Source: Heterohyrax brucei (lineage: Eukaryota > Chordata > Mammalia > Hyracoidea > Procaviidae). Taken from it: a stretch of DNA of 64,000 bases. Below the pieces are notes generated by a model, which saw only the letters and a program-made list of their open reading frames with translations, was not told the DNA's origin and did not search any database. Positions 58,301 through 60,177 of the stretch are shown piece by piece; position 1 is the first letter of the stretch; every line of letters starts with the position of its first letter. The translations under genes were made by a program, and so were the position numbers. Location of the stretch: the NCBI GenBank assembly GCA_028571685.1, contig CM053142.1, positions 124,488,796-124,552,795 of the forward strand, read 5' to 3'.

Positions 58301-60177
58301 AAAGCTATACACCAATACTAGCACCTAGTCCAGCCTTCAAAGCAGTTTTGGAACTCTGGAGTGGCCATCAGAGCTGTCACCATATTACCCTTGATGTCCT
58401 CAATGTCATCAGAACATCTTCCTTTCAATATTTCCTTTATCTTCGGTAAAGAAAAAGTCATTAAGGATTAGATCAGGTGAGTAGGGAGGCTGTCCCAATA
58501 CAGCATTTTGCTTGCAAACTTGCCACCATACACAATGGCCATTCCAGAAAGAGTTCCAAGGTTGCTTTCAAGGGTGGACTAGGTGCTGGCATCAGTACAT
58601 AGCTTCCCAAGGGGAGTACTGCATAGGTGACCATAGAGATATTCAGCAGTGAGGCCTGCAGCACTGAGAACAATTCAGTTTGCTGACTTCATTGTCAGAC
58701 CTGGTAGTCATCCTCTGTTTTGTGACCCTGTGTACTACTGCTGATATTTATACAGCAACCTGGTCTTGGCAACCCAAAGATGTCAGTCAGTGGTGTGGTA
58801 GAATTCTTTTTTAACAAAGTTTAGTAGAGAACTTTTAAAAGCACGTATATAAAATATTTTAAAGTATTATAAAGAATATCTTAGAAATAAATTTATATTT
58901 GCACGTATTGATCATCTCCCCCCCTTTTTCAAATGTATATCTTATGGTGAAAAATAATTGTAAGTGAAGTACATTTTAATGAGGTTTTCTTTTACAGTGA
59001 TTTAAAACTAACATTGACTTTGAATTTTTTGTGTTGAGTATTTTTCCAGAGTGCATCTATTTATACAAACCCAGACAGGGCACATTTGTACAAAAACAGA
59101 CATGGCGTTTGAAGCTGTGTGTATAGGTCACCTTTCAGCCTGATACTGAGCCTCTAAAACTGTATGAGGTCCTTGGCCAGATTAACAGAGGTTAAGATGG
59201 GGTCTGGGTCAGGAATCCACTGTGTGTAGAAAACCTGTGGAACTGGAAAACAGAACCGGTTAATAATTAGAGACTCAGGGTAGTTATGCCTGTTGTCTGG
59301 TATCTAAAGAAATGTTTTCTCTGCCACCTGGCTGAGAATAAATGTCAGTCTCTTCCAGGGAGCCCTGTGCAGCTGCTGCATGTCCAGAAATGAGTATCTG
59401 ACAGATGTCCTGTAAACCCTCCTCTTACAAATCCCCTGTGGTCACTAAACAGTAACTAATCAGCAAAGCATAGATCATGAAGAGGTAACTAGACAACAAA
59501 AACTTTTTAAGCCAATCACTGTAAAGATCCGCTTTTGTTAGCCTTTGACAGTGGCCTATCAATGAAGAATCTTCCTGAACTTTTCCTACTGTACTTCCTC
59601 CTATAGCAGTATATTAGGGACTCCAGGAATGTGATTCAATGCATCTTTTGGTTTCTTGAGCTCAGTACAGGCTGACGATTCCCCATCTGAATTATTTTCT
59701 GTACTTTGGCTTAATAAAAATCCTTTTCAATTGAATTTGAGTCTACGGTCTTTTCACTCTACCACAAGGCAAATAGTAGATTAGCTTATAAACAGTATCA
59801 CCTGTAAGTTTCACTCCCTTAAACAGGTAACTATATGAGACCAAAGGTCAGCATTTACTCACAAACAAAGACGAGAAGGCAAAGAGAGGAAGGGGAAGGG
59901 GAAGGGGAAGCTAGATGGGAATGAGCAGAATAGAAGCAGTCAAAATGCTGACACATTGCAAAAACTTTAACCAGTGACATGAAGCAATTTGTATAAAAAT
60001 TGTTAAAAGTGAACCTAATTTTCTGCATAAATTTTCACCTAAAACAAAGAAAAAAAAATCGTGATGGAAATAATTTCTCATCTCTTTTTTTTAGGCAGCA
60101 AGTAACAGAAATCATATTTGTTTTAAAAGCAGTCAGTACTCTCATTGACTCACTTAAAAAAACACAGCCTGAGAATG
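4149..60177 (+). CDS. MON2: MON2 (partial): 24 internal exons of the endosome-to-Golgi trafficking scaffold
   Basis: Seen: 24 exons, each bounded by AG and GT, join into one open frame of 3750 nt (1250 codons). The protein reads as mammalian MON2 from a point about 400 residues in to about 55 residues before the end; I recognise it from memory of the human protein (about 1718 aa). Known: MON2 is a large helical-repeat scaffold related to the BIG/GBF Arf exchange factors (DCB, HUS and HDS-type regions) but without the catalytic Sec7 domain. It acts at trans-Golgi and endosomes with DOP1/DOPEY and an ATP9A/Neo1-type flippase in retrograde sorting, including Wntless recycling. The window holds the middle HDS-like region and most of the Mon2 C-terminal domain; the DCB/HUS part lies mainly upstream. 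Introns run from 78 bp to 8.3 kb. No frameshift or stop interrupts the joined frame, so the gene looks intact. The exon coordinates are given separately. Confidence 0.96.
4449..4605 (+). mobile_element. AfroSINE copy
   Basis: gaaaccctgttagtatagtg head, A-box-like tagtgtttaag, B-box-like agttcgaattc, tail ctatgagtcagagttgact. Confidence 0.9.
4890..5030 (+). mobile_element. AfroSINE copy, 5' truncated
   Basis: Begins within the head (gtgttaagtgctgtgtctgc), B-box ggttcaaatcc, tail caatgagtcggacccgac. Confidence 0.88.
5738..5896 (-). mobile_element. AfroSINE copy
   Basis: aacccgttgccgtcaagtca tail to ccaccagagtttcc head, antisense. Confidence 0.9.
6285..6442 (+). mobile_element. AfroSINE copy
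   Basis: gaaactttgatggtgtggtg head, tail tgtgagtcggaattgac, 3' T-run (6430-6442). Confidence 0.9.
6679..6853 (-). mobile_element. AfroSINE copy
   Basis: Antisense: aacctgttgccatcaag tail, ccactagggctc head; a partly repeated ctttccagtttccagtt inside. Confidence 0.85.
6930..7086 (-). mobile_element. AfroSINE copy
   Basis: Antisense: aaacccactgccatcaagtc tail, gtggcaccagggct head. Confidence 0.9.
7288..8265 (-). mobile_element. L1 ORF2 fragment
   Basis: Antisense L1 landmarks in order: tttatggctgaataaaagtc, then attgagaataatgctac, gtagaatttctgggtcac and ctaccagcaatgtatctgag. Degenerate, no open frame. A short GATA run (8152-8167) lies inside. Confidence 0.85.
8903..9135 (+). CDS. MON2: MON2 exon
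   Basis: 233 nt, acceptor ttataatttcag after a T-run, donor gtatac (no G at +5, so a weak donor). Encodes [18 protein letters not shown] and then an acidic, Ser/Thr/Gln-rich low-complexity part ([18 protein letters not shown]) that is probably a disordered linker. Ends with a split Val codon (G|TT). Confidence 0.95.
9145..10140 (-). mobile_element. Ancient L1 (L1M-type) 3' end
   Basis: Antisense landmarks of old L1M 3' ends: cccaatgatgtcctttgttg, gttgcatttagttgccatg, acttgggtttatctgatg and gtgtctgccaggtttcttc. The sub-family is uncertain. The short frames here are not coding. Confidence 0.65.
10170..10360 (-). mobile_element. AfroSINE-related copy, longer variant
   Basis: Antisense: cttgccattgagtcaattat tail, then the variant middle (aatctttacagaagctgac) and head gccaaaccactaggtgg. 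Confidence 0.75.
10363..10560 (+). mobile_element. AfroSINE-related copy, variant with RTE-N-like middle
   Basis: ctaggtggctcaaacagt head, middle aaggcctggtgacctgcttc (also seen in the element at 24820-25150), tail catgagttggaaacaac. Directly abuts an antisense copy. Confidence 0.75.
10978..11020. repeat. GT/TA-rich simple repeat
   Basis: Imperfect (TATG)n then (GT)n microsatellite. Confidence 0.85.
11399..11480 (+). CDS. MON2: MON2 exon
   Basis: 82 nt, acceptor ctttaag, donor gtatta. Encodes [20 protein letters not shown] and a Leu-rich helix. Enters in a split Val codon and leaves in AG|C (Ser). Confidence 0.95.
11481..12275 (+). other. Intron, nothing recognised
   Basis: AT-rich intron sequence. 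The minus-strand frame at 11597-11845 has no recognisable similarity. Confidence 0.6.
12276..12460 (+). CDS. MON2: MON2 exon
   Basis: 185 nt, acceptor cttttcag, donor gtgaga. Encodes [20 protein letters not shown] and on to [16 protein letters not shown]. Leaves as G|CA (Ala). Confidence 0.96.
12461..13161 (+). other. Intron, nothing recognised
   Basis: Contains no SINE or LINE I can name. Confidence 0.6.
13162..13274 (+). CDS. MON2: MON2 exon
   Basis: 113 nt, acceptor gccctag, donor gtaaag. Encodes [20 protein letters not shown] and [16 protein letters not shown], a Ser/Gln/Val-rich loop-like segment. Leaves in phase 0. Confidence 0.95.
13275..14096 (+). other. Two short introns without repeats (13275-13655, 13761-14096)
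   Basis: They flank the exon at 13656-13760. Both have clear pyrimidine tracts before the acceptor; no repeat seen. Confidence 0.65.
13656..13760 (+). CDS. MON2: MON2 exon
   Basis: 105 nt (35 codons), phase 0 on both sides, so skipping would keep the frame. Acceptor atgtatag, donor gtatgt. Encodes [20 protein letters not shown] and on to VLATLQ. Confidence 0.96.
14097..14177 (+). CDS. MON2: MON2 exon
   Basis: 81 nt (27 codons), phase 0 on both sides. Acceptor cccctaacag, donor gtaagc. Encodes [20 protein letters not shown] and AVEGPST. The following intron is only 78 bp. Confidence 0.95.
14256..14329 (+). CDS. MON2: MON2 exon
   Basis: 74 nt, acceptor tgtcctag, donor gtaaga. Encodes [20 protein letters not shown] and FESS. 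Leaves in CA|G (Gln). It sits between two minimal introns (78 and 90 bp), so the 14097-14510 exon trio is probably spliced by exon- and intron-definition together. Confidence 0.95.
14420..14510 (+). CDS. MON2: MON2 exon
   Basis: 91 nt, acceptor gtgttttag, donor gtgtga. Encodes [20 protein letters not shown] and [10 protein letters not shown]. Leaves in phase 0. Confidence 0.95.
14511..15615 (+). other. Intron part, nothing recognised
   Basis: AT-rich; no named repeat apart from short T-runs near 14890. Confidence 0.55.
15620..15835 (-). mobile_element. MIR SINE (ancient)
   Basis: Antisense MIR core and 3' part: acaacatttattg, then tattattttatagatt, aacctacccaaagttgg and attaagtggtggagatgag. 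Confidence 0.65.
16288..16443 (-). mobile_element. AfroSINE copy
   Basis: Antisense: acccattgccatccagtta tail, accaccagggctcc head. Confidence 0.9.
16888..17039 (-). mobile_element. AfroSINE copy
   Basis: Antisense: ggcaccatcaagtcggttc tail, cgccgccaggatttcct head. Ends about 110 bp upstream of the exon at 17151. Confidence 0.9.
17151..17252 (+). CDS. MON2: MON2 exon
   Basis: 102 nt (34 codons), phase 0 on both sides. Acceptor ttctccgtag, donor gtaacc. Encodes [20 protein letters not shown] and [19 protein letters not shown] ends about 110 bp upstream. Confidence 0.96.
17546..17870 (-). mobile_element. L1 3' UTR fragment
   Basis: Shares with 60745-61160 the string tgtcatcactctccc..ttcacc, the tttttggctgagg motif, aggaacctcaaaagtgact and gaagttaaaaggg. 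In elephants such sequence is the antisense L1 3' UTR (from memory). Confidence 0.75.
17871..18434 (+). other. Intron part, nothing recognised
   Basis: Possibly a further decayed L1 stretch at its start; no landmark is clear. Confidence 0.45.
18435..18545 (+). CDS. MON2: MON2 exon
   Basis: 111 nt (37 codons), phase 0 on both sides. Acceptor atctgcag, donor gtaatt. Encodes [20 protein letters not shown], an Armadillo/HEAT-like helix pair by appearance, then [17 protein letters not shown]. Confidence 0.97.
18838..19015 (+). mobile_element. AfroSINE-related copy, divergent
   Basis: cccttaagcactcggatac head, variant middle, tail tgtgagttgaaatcaact and agcacctgaaaacaac. Confidence 0.75.
19016..20101 (+). 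other. Intron part with a possible L2 3' end
   Basis: 19500-19565 (ctgtcatagagtgagagct, aataaatgttcagtgagtg) resembles an L2 3' end; the rest is unassigned. Confidence 0.5.
20102..20277 (+). CDS. MON2: MON2 exon
   Basis: 176 nt, acceptor cctgttttcag, donor gtgagt. Encodes [20 protein letters not shown] and on to [11 protein letters not shown], Leu-rich helical repeat sequence. Leaves in GG|A (Gly). Confidence 0.97.
20670..20845 (-). mobile_element. Ancient L1 ORF2 fragment
   Basis: Antisense: cagttgctggatcttatgat, then ctgccaaattgtcttctag, ggctataccactttgcat and tagtagtttcccattgtg. Confidence 0.65.
20870..21010 (+). mobile_element. MIR SINE (3' half)
   Basis: ttacttaacctctctgcttc, ggtgaaatgagttaatgcat and gaaagtgctaattcagtaag follow the MIR consensus order. 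Confidence 0.65.
21149..21340 (+). mobile_element. AfroSINE copy with internal repeat
   Basis: ggaaactgtggtgatctagt head, B-box agttcgtatcc; the body motif cagttctrct occurs twice (21241 and 21271), so about 30 bp of the body are duplicated. Confidence 0.88.
21853..22015 (+). CDS. MON2: MON2 exon
   Basis: 163 nt, acceptor tgtgttttcag, donor gtaagt. Encodes [20 protein letters not shown], a Cys-containing [15 protein letters not shown] stretch and [12 protein letters not shown]. Leaves in phase 0. Confidence 0.97.
22320..22400 (+). mobile_element. AfroSINE 3' fragment
   Basis: Starts at the body (ctgtggaaactctatgggg) and keeps the tail (ctatgagtcttaccgactc); head missing. Confidence 0.85.
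22470..22618 (+). mobile_element. AfroSINE copy
   Basis: gagtcctggtggcactgtgg head, B-box agttcaaatcc, tail ctatgagtcacaatcaact, T-run. Confidence 0.9.
22680..22860 (+). mobile_element. MIR SINE (ancient)
   Basis: tgatagtggcagagcgcatgc, then tgctctgaaatcatatatac and cctgtattttaatcctttct fit the MIR head and core. Confidence 0.55.
22861..23600 (+). other. Intron part, nothing recognised
   Basis: AT-rich; no named element. Confidence 0.5.
23601..23745 (+). mobile_element. AfroSINE copy, 5' truncated
   Basis: Starts tgagttaagtgctaccact; B-box cagtccaaatcc; tail catgagtcggatccgact. Lies 72 bp before the exon at 23818. Confidence 0.88.
23818..24111 (+). CDS. MON2: MON2 exon
   Basis: 294 nt (98 codons), phase 0 on both sides. 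Acceptor ctactttttag, donor gtattg (no G at +5). Encodes [20 protein letters not shown], a charged [13 protein letters not shown] helix that may be a short coiled coil, then [20 protein letters not shown] and [22 protein letters not shown] ends 72 bp upstream of the acceptor. Confidence 0.97.
24491..24650 (+). mobile_element. AfroSINE copy
   Basis: ggaaaccctagtggcaaagt head, tail tgtgagttggaattgact. Confidence 0.92.
24820..25150 (+). mobile_element. Non-autonomous RTE-type element (RTE-N-like)
   Basis: No coding part. Contains gcaagacctggtgatctact, ccaaaaagtagtcaatgaaa, and an RTE/SINE tail gtgagtcagagccaacttga followed by tggcacctaac. I recall a non-autonomous BovB/RTE derivative of elephants with this body. 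Confidence 0.65.
25151..26031 (+). other. Intron part; possible hAT fragment at 25690-25830
   Basis: cagaatcacttagagggctt followed by gttaaaacac resembles an old hAT-Charlie element; weak. Nothing else recognised. Confidence 0.4.
26032..26230 (+). CDS. MON2: MON2 exon
   Basis: 199 nt, acceptor gtatattcag, donor gtatat. The donor is weak and leads straight into a TA run (26231-26247). Encodes [20 protein letters not shown], then [20 protein letters not shown] and [14 protein letters not shown]. Leaves in G|GA (Gly). Confidence 0.97.
26231..26247. repeat. (TA)n directly at a splice donor
   Basis: The donor gtatat of the exon at 26032-26230 runs into this TA run. Confidence 0.9.
26273..26447 (+). 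mobile_element. AfroSINE copy
   Basis: agtcctggtgatgcagtggc head, B-box ggttcaaaccc, tail gttgtcagaattgacttga; an extra tggcagcactggaaaccct in the middle. Confidence 0.9.
26704..26872 (+). mobile_element. AfroSINE copy
   Basis: gaaaccctactggattagtg head, A-box tagtggttaag, B-box agttcaaatc, tail ctataagttggaattgac, T-rich end. Confidence 0.93.
26873..27330 (+). other. Intron part, possible ancient repeat
   Basis: Purine-rich text (ggagagaccagaccatgcca) looks like an old interspersed repeat but I cannot name it. Confidence 0.35.
27335..27575 (+). mobile_element. MER5A-type hAT-Charlie MITE
   Basis: cttctcaaccaagggagat, then ttggcaatggccggagacat, gttgtcacagtcgggggag, catctagtgagtagaggcc and tgctgaggttgacatacc: the full MER5A order (family from memory). 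Confidence 0.85.
27576..29742 (+). other. Long intron part, nothing recognised
   Basis: 2.2 kb of AT-rich sequence without a SINE or LINE landmark, unusual in this window. The frame at 28991-29245 has no known similarity. Confidence 0.5.
29743..30371 (+). CDS. MON2: MON2 exon (largest, 629 nt)
   Basis: Acceptor cttatatag, donor gtaata. 209 full codons: [20 protein letters not shown], a Pro/Val-rich linker ([16 protein letters not shown]), a Ser-rich [19 protein letters not shown] likely to be phosphorylated (inference), then [17 protein letters not shown] with its Trp cluster and helical sequence ending [14 protein letters not shown]. Its 3' junction has a decayed duplicate 3.3 kb downstream (33420-33810). 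Confidence 0.97.
30422..30446. repeat. Poly(T) run
   Basis: 25 T residues, about 50 bp after the donor of the largest exon. Confidence 0.95.
30459..30605 (+). mobile_element. AfroSINE copy
   Basis: gagctctggtggcacagtgg head, tail aggagttggaatgaactgg. Confidence 0.9.
30640..30790 (+). mobile_element. AfroSINE copy
   Basis: ggaaccctggtggtagagtg head, B-box agttcaaatc, tail tgtgaattggagttgact. Confidence 0.92.
30822..31470 (+). mobile_element. AfroSINE copy split by an L1
   Basis: Head part 30822-30897 (ggagccctggtgattgcaat to ccaccggctgctc); body and tail resume at 31351 (ccaccggctgctccacaggt to gtcaaaatagacttgacag). The 13-bp ccaccggctgctc is duplicated on both sides of the inserted L1. Confidence 0.93.
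30898..31350 (+). mobile_element. L1 3' UTR insertion, severely 5' truncated
   Basis: 453 bp ending in gtacattttcactcagtcat and an A-rich tail (31322-31350), flanked by the 13-bp duplication ccaccggctgctc (30885-30897, 31351-31363). It is the reverse complement counterpart of the 3' UTR in the L1 at 1331-3609, so the two belong to one sub-family. Confidence 0.92.
31471..32652 (+). other. Intron part, nothing recognised
   Basis: The first ~60 bp match 33760-33810 (see the duplicate at 33420). The rest is AT-rich and unassigned. Confidence 0.5.
32653..32812 (+). mobile_element. AfroSINE copy
   Basis: tcttggtggtatagtggcta head, tail cagtgagttggaagcaact. Confidence 0.92.
32827..33027 (+). mobile_element. 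AfroSINE copy with long tail
   Basis: ggaaaccctgctagcatagt head, tail tgtggtttggaatcagctt, then (GTTTT)n and an A-run to 33027. Confidence 0.92.
33055..33270 (+). mobile_element. L2 LINE 3' end (ancient)
   Basis: ccttgaagccttcccagtcc, tgaattctttgaggacaaag and acatagtagacatttgtt occur in L2 consensus order. Confidence 0.75.
33420..33810 (+). pseudogene. Decayed duplicate of a MON2 exon end and donor-side intron
   Basis: Once the SINE at 33517-33689 is set aside, gatgttctctg (33506-33516) joins aagggaaatacaatttta and aligns without gaps to the end of the 629-nt exon plus its intron (30358-30387): 25/30 identical by hand. The next intron bases continue to about 33742 (54/66 in total). A second block, 33760-33805, matches 31470-31515 beyond the SINE cluster of the original. 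The exon-side match upstream (ttcagat, cactgaa, gatgttctc in the same order as 30277-30370) needs gaps. The GT donor reads GA in the copy. Not functional. Confidence 0.6.
33517..33689 (-). mobile_element. AfroSINE copy
   Basis: Antisense: A-rich start, gtgctgccaagtcaattctg tail, gccaccaggattccc head. It sits at the junction of the duplicated exon-intron sequence. Confidence 0.9.
33800..33869. repeat. 35-bp tandem duplication (2 units)
   Basis: Units 33800-33834 and 33835-33869 begin tgtgtatgaagcatatgtaa and differ at one base (G/A near the end). Confidence 0.97.
34000..34222. repeat. Pyrimidine-rich low-complexity tract
   Basis: About 220 bp of C/T-rich sequence on the + strand (ccttcc, ctttct and ttccg units). 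The K/E/R-rich frames on the opposite strand are artefacts of this. Confidence 0.95.
34368..34498 (-). mobile_element. AfroSINE copy, head truncated
   Basis: Antisense: cttgttgccatcaaattaat tail to ttggttagcaaccatag. Confidence 0.9.
34499..35975 (+). other. Intron part, nothing recognised
   Basis: No repeat landmark apart from a short GTTT run (35911-35930). The 122-aa frame at 35512-35880 resembles nothing I know and sits deep inside an intron. Confidence 0.45.
35976..36125 (+). mobile_element. MIR SINE (3' half)
   Basis: tttcagctccctcatctgta, gacaaaaataataaat and acattaagtaaatgttagct follow the MIR order. Confidence 0.6.
36126..36845 (+). other. Intron part, nothing recognised
   Basis: AT-rich, no named element. 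Confidence 0.5.
36846..36993 (-). mobile_element. AfroSINE copy
   Basis: Antisense: gtgccatcgagtcaattccg tail, gtgcccctgggcttt head; a short deletion after gactcacag. Confidence 0.9.
37283..37417 (+). mobile_element. AfroSINE copy with target duplication and internal deletion
   Basis: Flanked by the exact 13-bp repeat aaatagattttga (37270-37282 and 37418-37430). The body between gcaggcg and tctgacctctag is missing about 35 bp. Confidence 0.95.
37431..37950 (+). other. Intron part, nothing recognised
   Basis: AT-rich, unassigned. Confidence 0.5.
37955..38137 (+). mobile_element. AfroSINE copy with long T-run
   Basis: gaaaccccagtggtatagtg head, tail gagtaggaatcaactcgatg, then 26 T (38111-38136). 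Ends 71 bp before the exon at 38209. Confidence 0.93.
38209..38352 (+). CDS. MON2: MON2 exon
   Basis: 144 nt (48 codons), phase 0 on both sides. Acceptor gctttcacag, donor gtaatt. Encodes [40 protein letters not shown] and KYNQ. A SINE with a 26-T tail ends 71 bp upstream. Confidence 0.97.
38353..38988 (+). other. Intron before the microexon, no repeats
   Basis: 636 bp; no repeat seen. It may hold the splicing-control elements of the 18-nt exon (inference). Confidence 0.55.
38989..39006 (+). CDS. MON2: MON2 18-nt microexon (IQLFAP)
   Basis: Seen: atcacaatag | ATCCAACTATTTGCACCG | gtgagt. Six codons, IQLFAP, phase 0 on both sides, between exons ending KYNQ and starting AEWVALNY. Human MON2 carries the same IQLFAP between the same residues (from memory). 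The donor is consensus. The acceptor is poor: an A-rich stretch separates the pyrimidine tract from the AG, and a TGC lies about 25 nt upstream. Because the frame is kept with or without it, it is a natural cassette exon; regulated or neural inclusion is inference. Confidence 0.92.
39007..39305 (+). other. Intron after the microexon, no repeats
   Basis: 299 bp without a recognised repeat; ends in a ctttcctccccctttttaac pyrimidine tract about 20 bp before a second one at the acceptor. Confidence 0.55.
39306..39434 (+). CDS. MON2: MON2 exon
   Basis: 129 nt (43 codons), phase 0 on both sides. Acceptor actttctag, donor gtacct. Encodes [20 protein letters not shown] and [20 protein letters not shown]. 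Confidence 0.97.
39435..39950 (+). other. Intron part, nothing firm
   Basis: cagtacttctcaaacttgg (39690) hints at an old hAT element; too weak to call. Confidence 0.4.
39951..40124 (+). mobile_element. AfroSINE copy
   Basis: gaaaccctggtggcttaata head, B-box agttcaaatc, tail ctatgagttcgaccagact, GTTT tail. Confidence 0.93.
40125..40636 (+). other. Intron part, pyrimidine-rich, nothing recognised
   Basis: C/T-rich text (ctctctgcaatcatcttttc and similar); no named repeat. Confidence 0.45.
40637..40793 (+). mobile_element. AfroSINE copy
   Basis: gagcccttgtggctcagtgg head, B-box agttcaaatc, tail tgtgagttggagtcaact. Confidence 0.93.
40945..41140 (+). mobile_element. MIR SINE (ancient)
   Basis: cagtctgagagtcctagct, then tgtctcatctgtaaaataag, atgagataatggcc and agtgctttgcaagtg, in MIR order. 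Confidence 0.65.
41142..42715 (-). mobile_element. BovB/RTE-type LINE, 3' 1.6 kb, inactive
   Basis: Minus-strand reading gives reverse-transcriptase motif A (FIDYAKAFD, near 42490) and, after frameshifts and stops, a 249-codon frame (42026-41277). That frame opens in the catalytic motif C region, where the usual YADD reads YAND; then [15 protein letters not shown], a conserved FILLGSTIN and a C-terminal [13 protein letters not shown]. The second metal-binding Asp of YADD is kept, the first is Asn. No endonuclease domain is present. Known: BovB/RTE LINEs are spread in afrotherians, ruminants and reptiles by horizontal transfer. Confidence 0.93.
42720..42790 (+). mobile_element. AfroSINE 3' fragment
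   Basis: atggggcagttctactctgt to tttgagttggaattaact. Directly next to the truncated end of the RTE element. Confidence 0.88.
42791..43189 (+). other. Intron part, nothing recognised
   Basis: Runs to the acceptor of the exon at 43190. Confidence 0.5.
43190..43380 (+). CDS. MON2: MON2 exon
   Basis: 191 nt, acceptor tgttttcag, donor gtcagc. Encodes [40 protein letters not shown] and FEDFLFTK. Leaves in AG|C (Ser). Confidence 0.97.
43381..43974 (+). other. Intron part, nothing recognised
   Basis: A repeated ccaagccaag at 43500 resembles a SINE-like fragment also seen at 54001, too short to call. Confidence 0.45.
43975..44135 (-). mobile_element. AfroSINE copy
   Basis: Antisense: A-rich start, acccattgtctttgagtgga tail, tgcaaccaggcctc head. 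Confidence 0.9.
44517..44702 (-). mobile_element. AfroSINE-related copy, longer variant
   Basis: Antisense: ttgaattgatatcaactcat tail, variant middle (gctgaaatcattaggaaagg), ctttcggttagcagctgga, head gatagggct. Confidence 0.85.
45040..45155 (+). mobile_element. L2 LINE 3' end (ancient)
   Basis: tgagacaggaactggctcc then gcagagtagttggtactcag and tagatatttgttgaatgag match the L2 terminus. Confidence 0.7.
45183..46393 (+). mobile_element. Mariner-type DNA transposon, near full length, inactive
   Basis: 1211 bp between inverted ends: tgaggcctgacaattaag on the left, and on the right the complement of tggggtctgacagttaag; TA on the left, TG on the right. Readable transposase pieces: HTH part ([20 protein letters not shown] and [20 protein letters not shown], 45427-45684), then the catalytic triad region: first Asp near 45745 (usual GDETW decayed to DDET-stop), HHDSAPAH near 46025 and [10 protein letters not shown] near 46112, the D,D34D pattern of mariners. 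Stops and frameshifts break it. Confidence 0.93.
46394..47442 (+). other. Intron part, nothing recognised
   Basis: 46500-46760 may contain a MIR-like stretch (gttcaagttgtggccttacc, tgtgtatgttattagcc), uncertain. Confidence 0.4.
47443..47503 (+). CDS. MON2: MON2 exon
   Basis: 61 nt, acceptor ttattttag, donor gtagga. Encodes [20 protein letters not shown]. Enters in a split Ser codon, leaves in phase 0. Confidence 0.95.
47504..48610 (+). other. Intron, no repeats recognised
   Basis: 1.1 kb of AT-rich sequence. Confidence 0.55.
48611..48734 (+). CDS. MON2: MON2 exon
   Basis: 124 nt, acceptor ttgttgtag, donor gtatgt. Encodes [20 protein letters not shown] and [20 protein letters not shown]. 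Leaves in G|AA (Glu). Confidence 0.97.
48735..49634 (+). other. Intron part, nothing firm
   Basis: 49080-49400 may hold MIR-like text (aaagaggaaatggtttacaa); uncertain. Confidence 0.4.
49647..49760 (+). mobile_element. AfroSINE copy, deleted
   Basis: tagccctggcagttacatgg head, shortened middle, tail end gagtggcaaccgatgcaatg. Flanked by aaagagcattg at 49636-49646 and 49761-49771. Confidence 0.85.
49772..49895 (+). mobile_element. AfroSINE copy, deleted
   Basis: gaaatcctggtggtgtggtg head, middle missing, tail tgtgactcagaatcctctgg. Abuts the target duplication of the copy at 49647. Confidence 0.88.
49896..50554 (+). other. Intron part, nothing recognised
   Basis: AT-rich, unassigned. Confidence 0.5.
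50555..50610 (+). mobile_element. AfroSINE 3' remnant
   Basis: gttgctgtctgtcagaactg then gctcaatggcagagagttt; only the tail is left. Confidence 0.7.
50611..51387 (+). other. Intron part, possible hAT-type fragment near 51010-51110
   Basis: ctggtaaatgtttaaccaac and gatttgtagctattgctgat look like an old DNA-transposon fragment; I cannot name it. Rest unassigned. Confidence 0.35.
51388..51562 (-). mobile_element. L1 ORF2 fragment
   Basis: Antisense: tgttgaatagaagtgatgag, gacaatcttgccttgttttt, gtagatgcccttcatcagat and cctagtttgctgagttgtt. Ends 50 bp before the exon at 51612. Confidence 0.85.
51612..51819 (+). CDS. MON2: MON2 exon
   Basis: 208 nt, acceptor aattttacag, donor gtatgt. Encodes [40 protein letters not shown] and [16 protein letters not shown]. 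Leaves in AG|G (Arg). The next intron (8.3 kb) is the longest in the window. Confidence 0.97.
52012..52556. mobile_element. Rearranged mariner derivative with inverted 3' arms
   Basis: Ends: tacgaggtctaacaataag at left, and the complement of tatatgaggtctgccaact at right. The left ~190 bp are the antisense of the mariner 3' region; the right ~340 bp (from tgtctttgaggaag) are its sense, including YLPDLAPSD-like text. A caagttcacaaacttaatta motif lies between the arms. No complete transposase. Confidence 0.8.
52557..53648 (+). other. Intron part, nothing recognised
   Basis: AT-rich; minus frame 52545-52877 has no known similarity. Confidence 0.45.
53649..54207 (-). repeat. 3' LTR of the MaLR-type element
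   Basis: Shares with 55379-55858 the strings taccacaag, gaatggctttaaca against ggatggctttaaca, gaggctagac / gagactagaa, ggagcttctcagc / ggagctcctcagg, and gcctcattaacat / gccttattaacat. It carries a 50-bp insertion at 54001-54050. Confidence 0.85.
54001..54050 (-). mobile_element. AfroSINE tail fragment inside the LTR
   Basis: gccaagccaagtgccatcaa then atcagatctgactcatggtg; absent from the other LTR. Confidence 0.7.
55379..55858 (-). repeat. 5' LTR of the MaLR-type element
   Basis: Runs from cttagttatctagtgctgcc to acaatttaattcataaca on the + strand; contains ttttatatctcaaaaatgac, a TATA-like site of the LTR when read in reverse. Confidence 0.85.
55859..56105 (+). other. Intron part with a G-run
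   Basis: Ten G at 56019-56028 followed by GT-rich text; nothing else recognised. Confidence 0.55.
56110..58200 (-). mobile_element. L1, 5' truncated: 3' UTR and C-terminal ORF2
   Basis: Antisense. 3' UTR at about 56110-57050 (ctcaggggacccaacggtct, gtggtagctgggcaccatct, agaccccagatgccactcac). ORF2 text follows (tcagcataatgtcttgcac, tgttgtggacagtgcttcaa, cccaccagcagtgtagaag, ccagctgctcatgggtggat). Many stops. Its 5' truncation meets the mariner derivative at 58201. Confidence 0.92.
58201..58711. mobile_element. Rearranged mariner derivative with inverted arms
   Basis: Starts tatgaggactgccagttaag. The left arm (to about 58498) is antisense mariner 3' region (tttctagaaaaagtgctaca, then tcctttcaatatttccttta and gattagatcaggtgagtagg). 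The right arm (58535-58711) is sense (atggccattccagaaagagt to cattgtcagacctgg). An inner-end-like gcttgcaaacttgccacc sits between. Confidence 0.8.
58712..59110 (+). other. Intron part, nothing recognised
   Basis: AT-rich, unassigned. Confidence 0.5.
59120..59766 (+). repeat. Possible solo LTR (class I-like), unproven
   Basis: GC-richer block ending ttggcttaataaaaatcctt, then gaatttgagtctacggtctt and ctaccaca; a polyadenylation signal followed by such text is typical of a class I LTR R/U5 end. Neither the 5' boundary nor a target duplication was found. Confidence 0.35.
59886..59910. repeat. (GGGGAA)n simple repeat
   Basis: aggaaggggaaggggaaggg followed by gaag. Confidence 0.95.
60095..60177 (+). 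CDS. MON2: MON2 exon (last in window)
   Basis: 83 nt, acceptor tctctttttttttag, donor gtaagt. Encodes [20 protein letters not shown] and KKTQPEN, leaving in a G| codon (Val expected). In human MON2 about 55 more residues follow; their exon was not found before 64000, so the next intron is at least 3.8 kb. Confidence 0.95.
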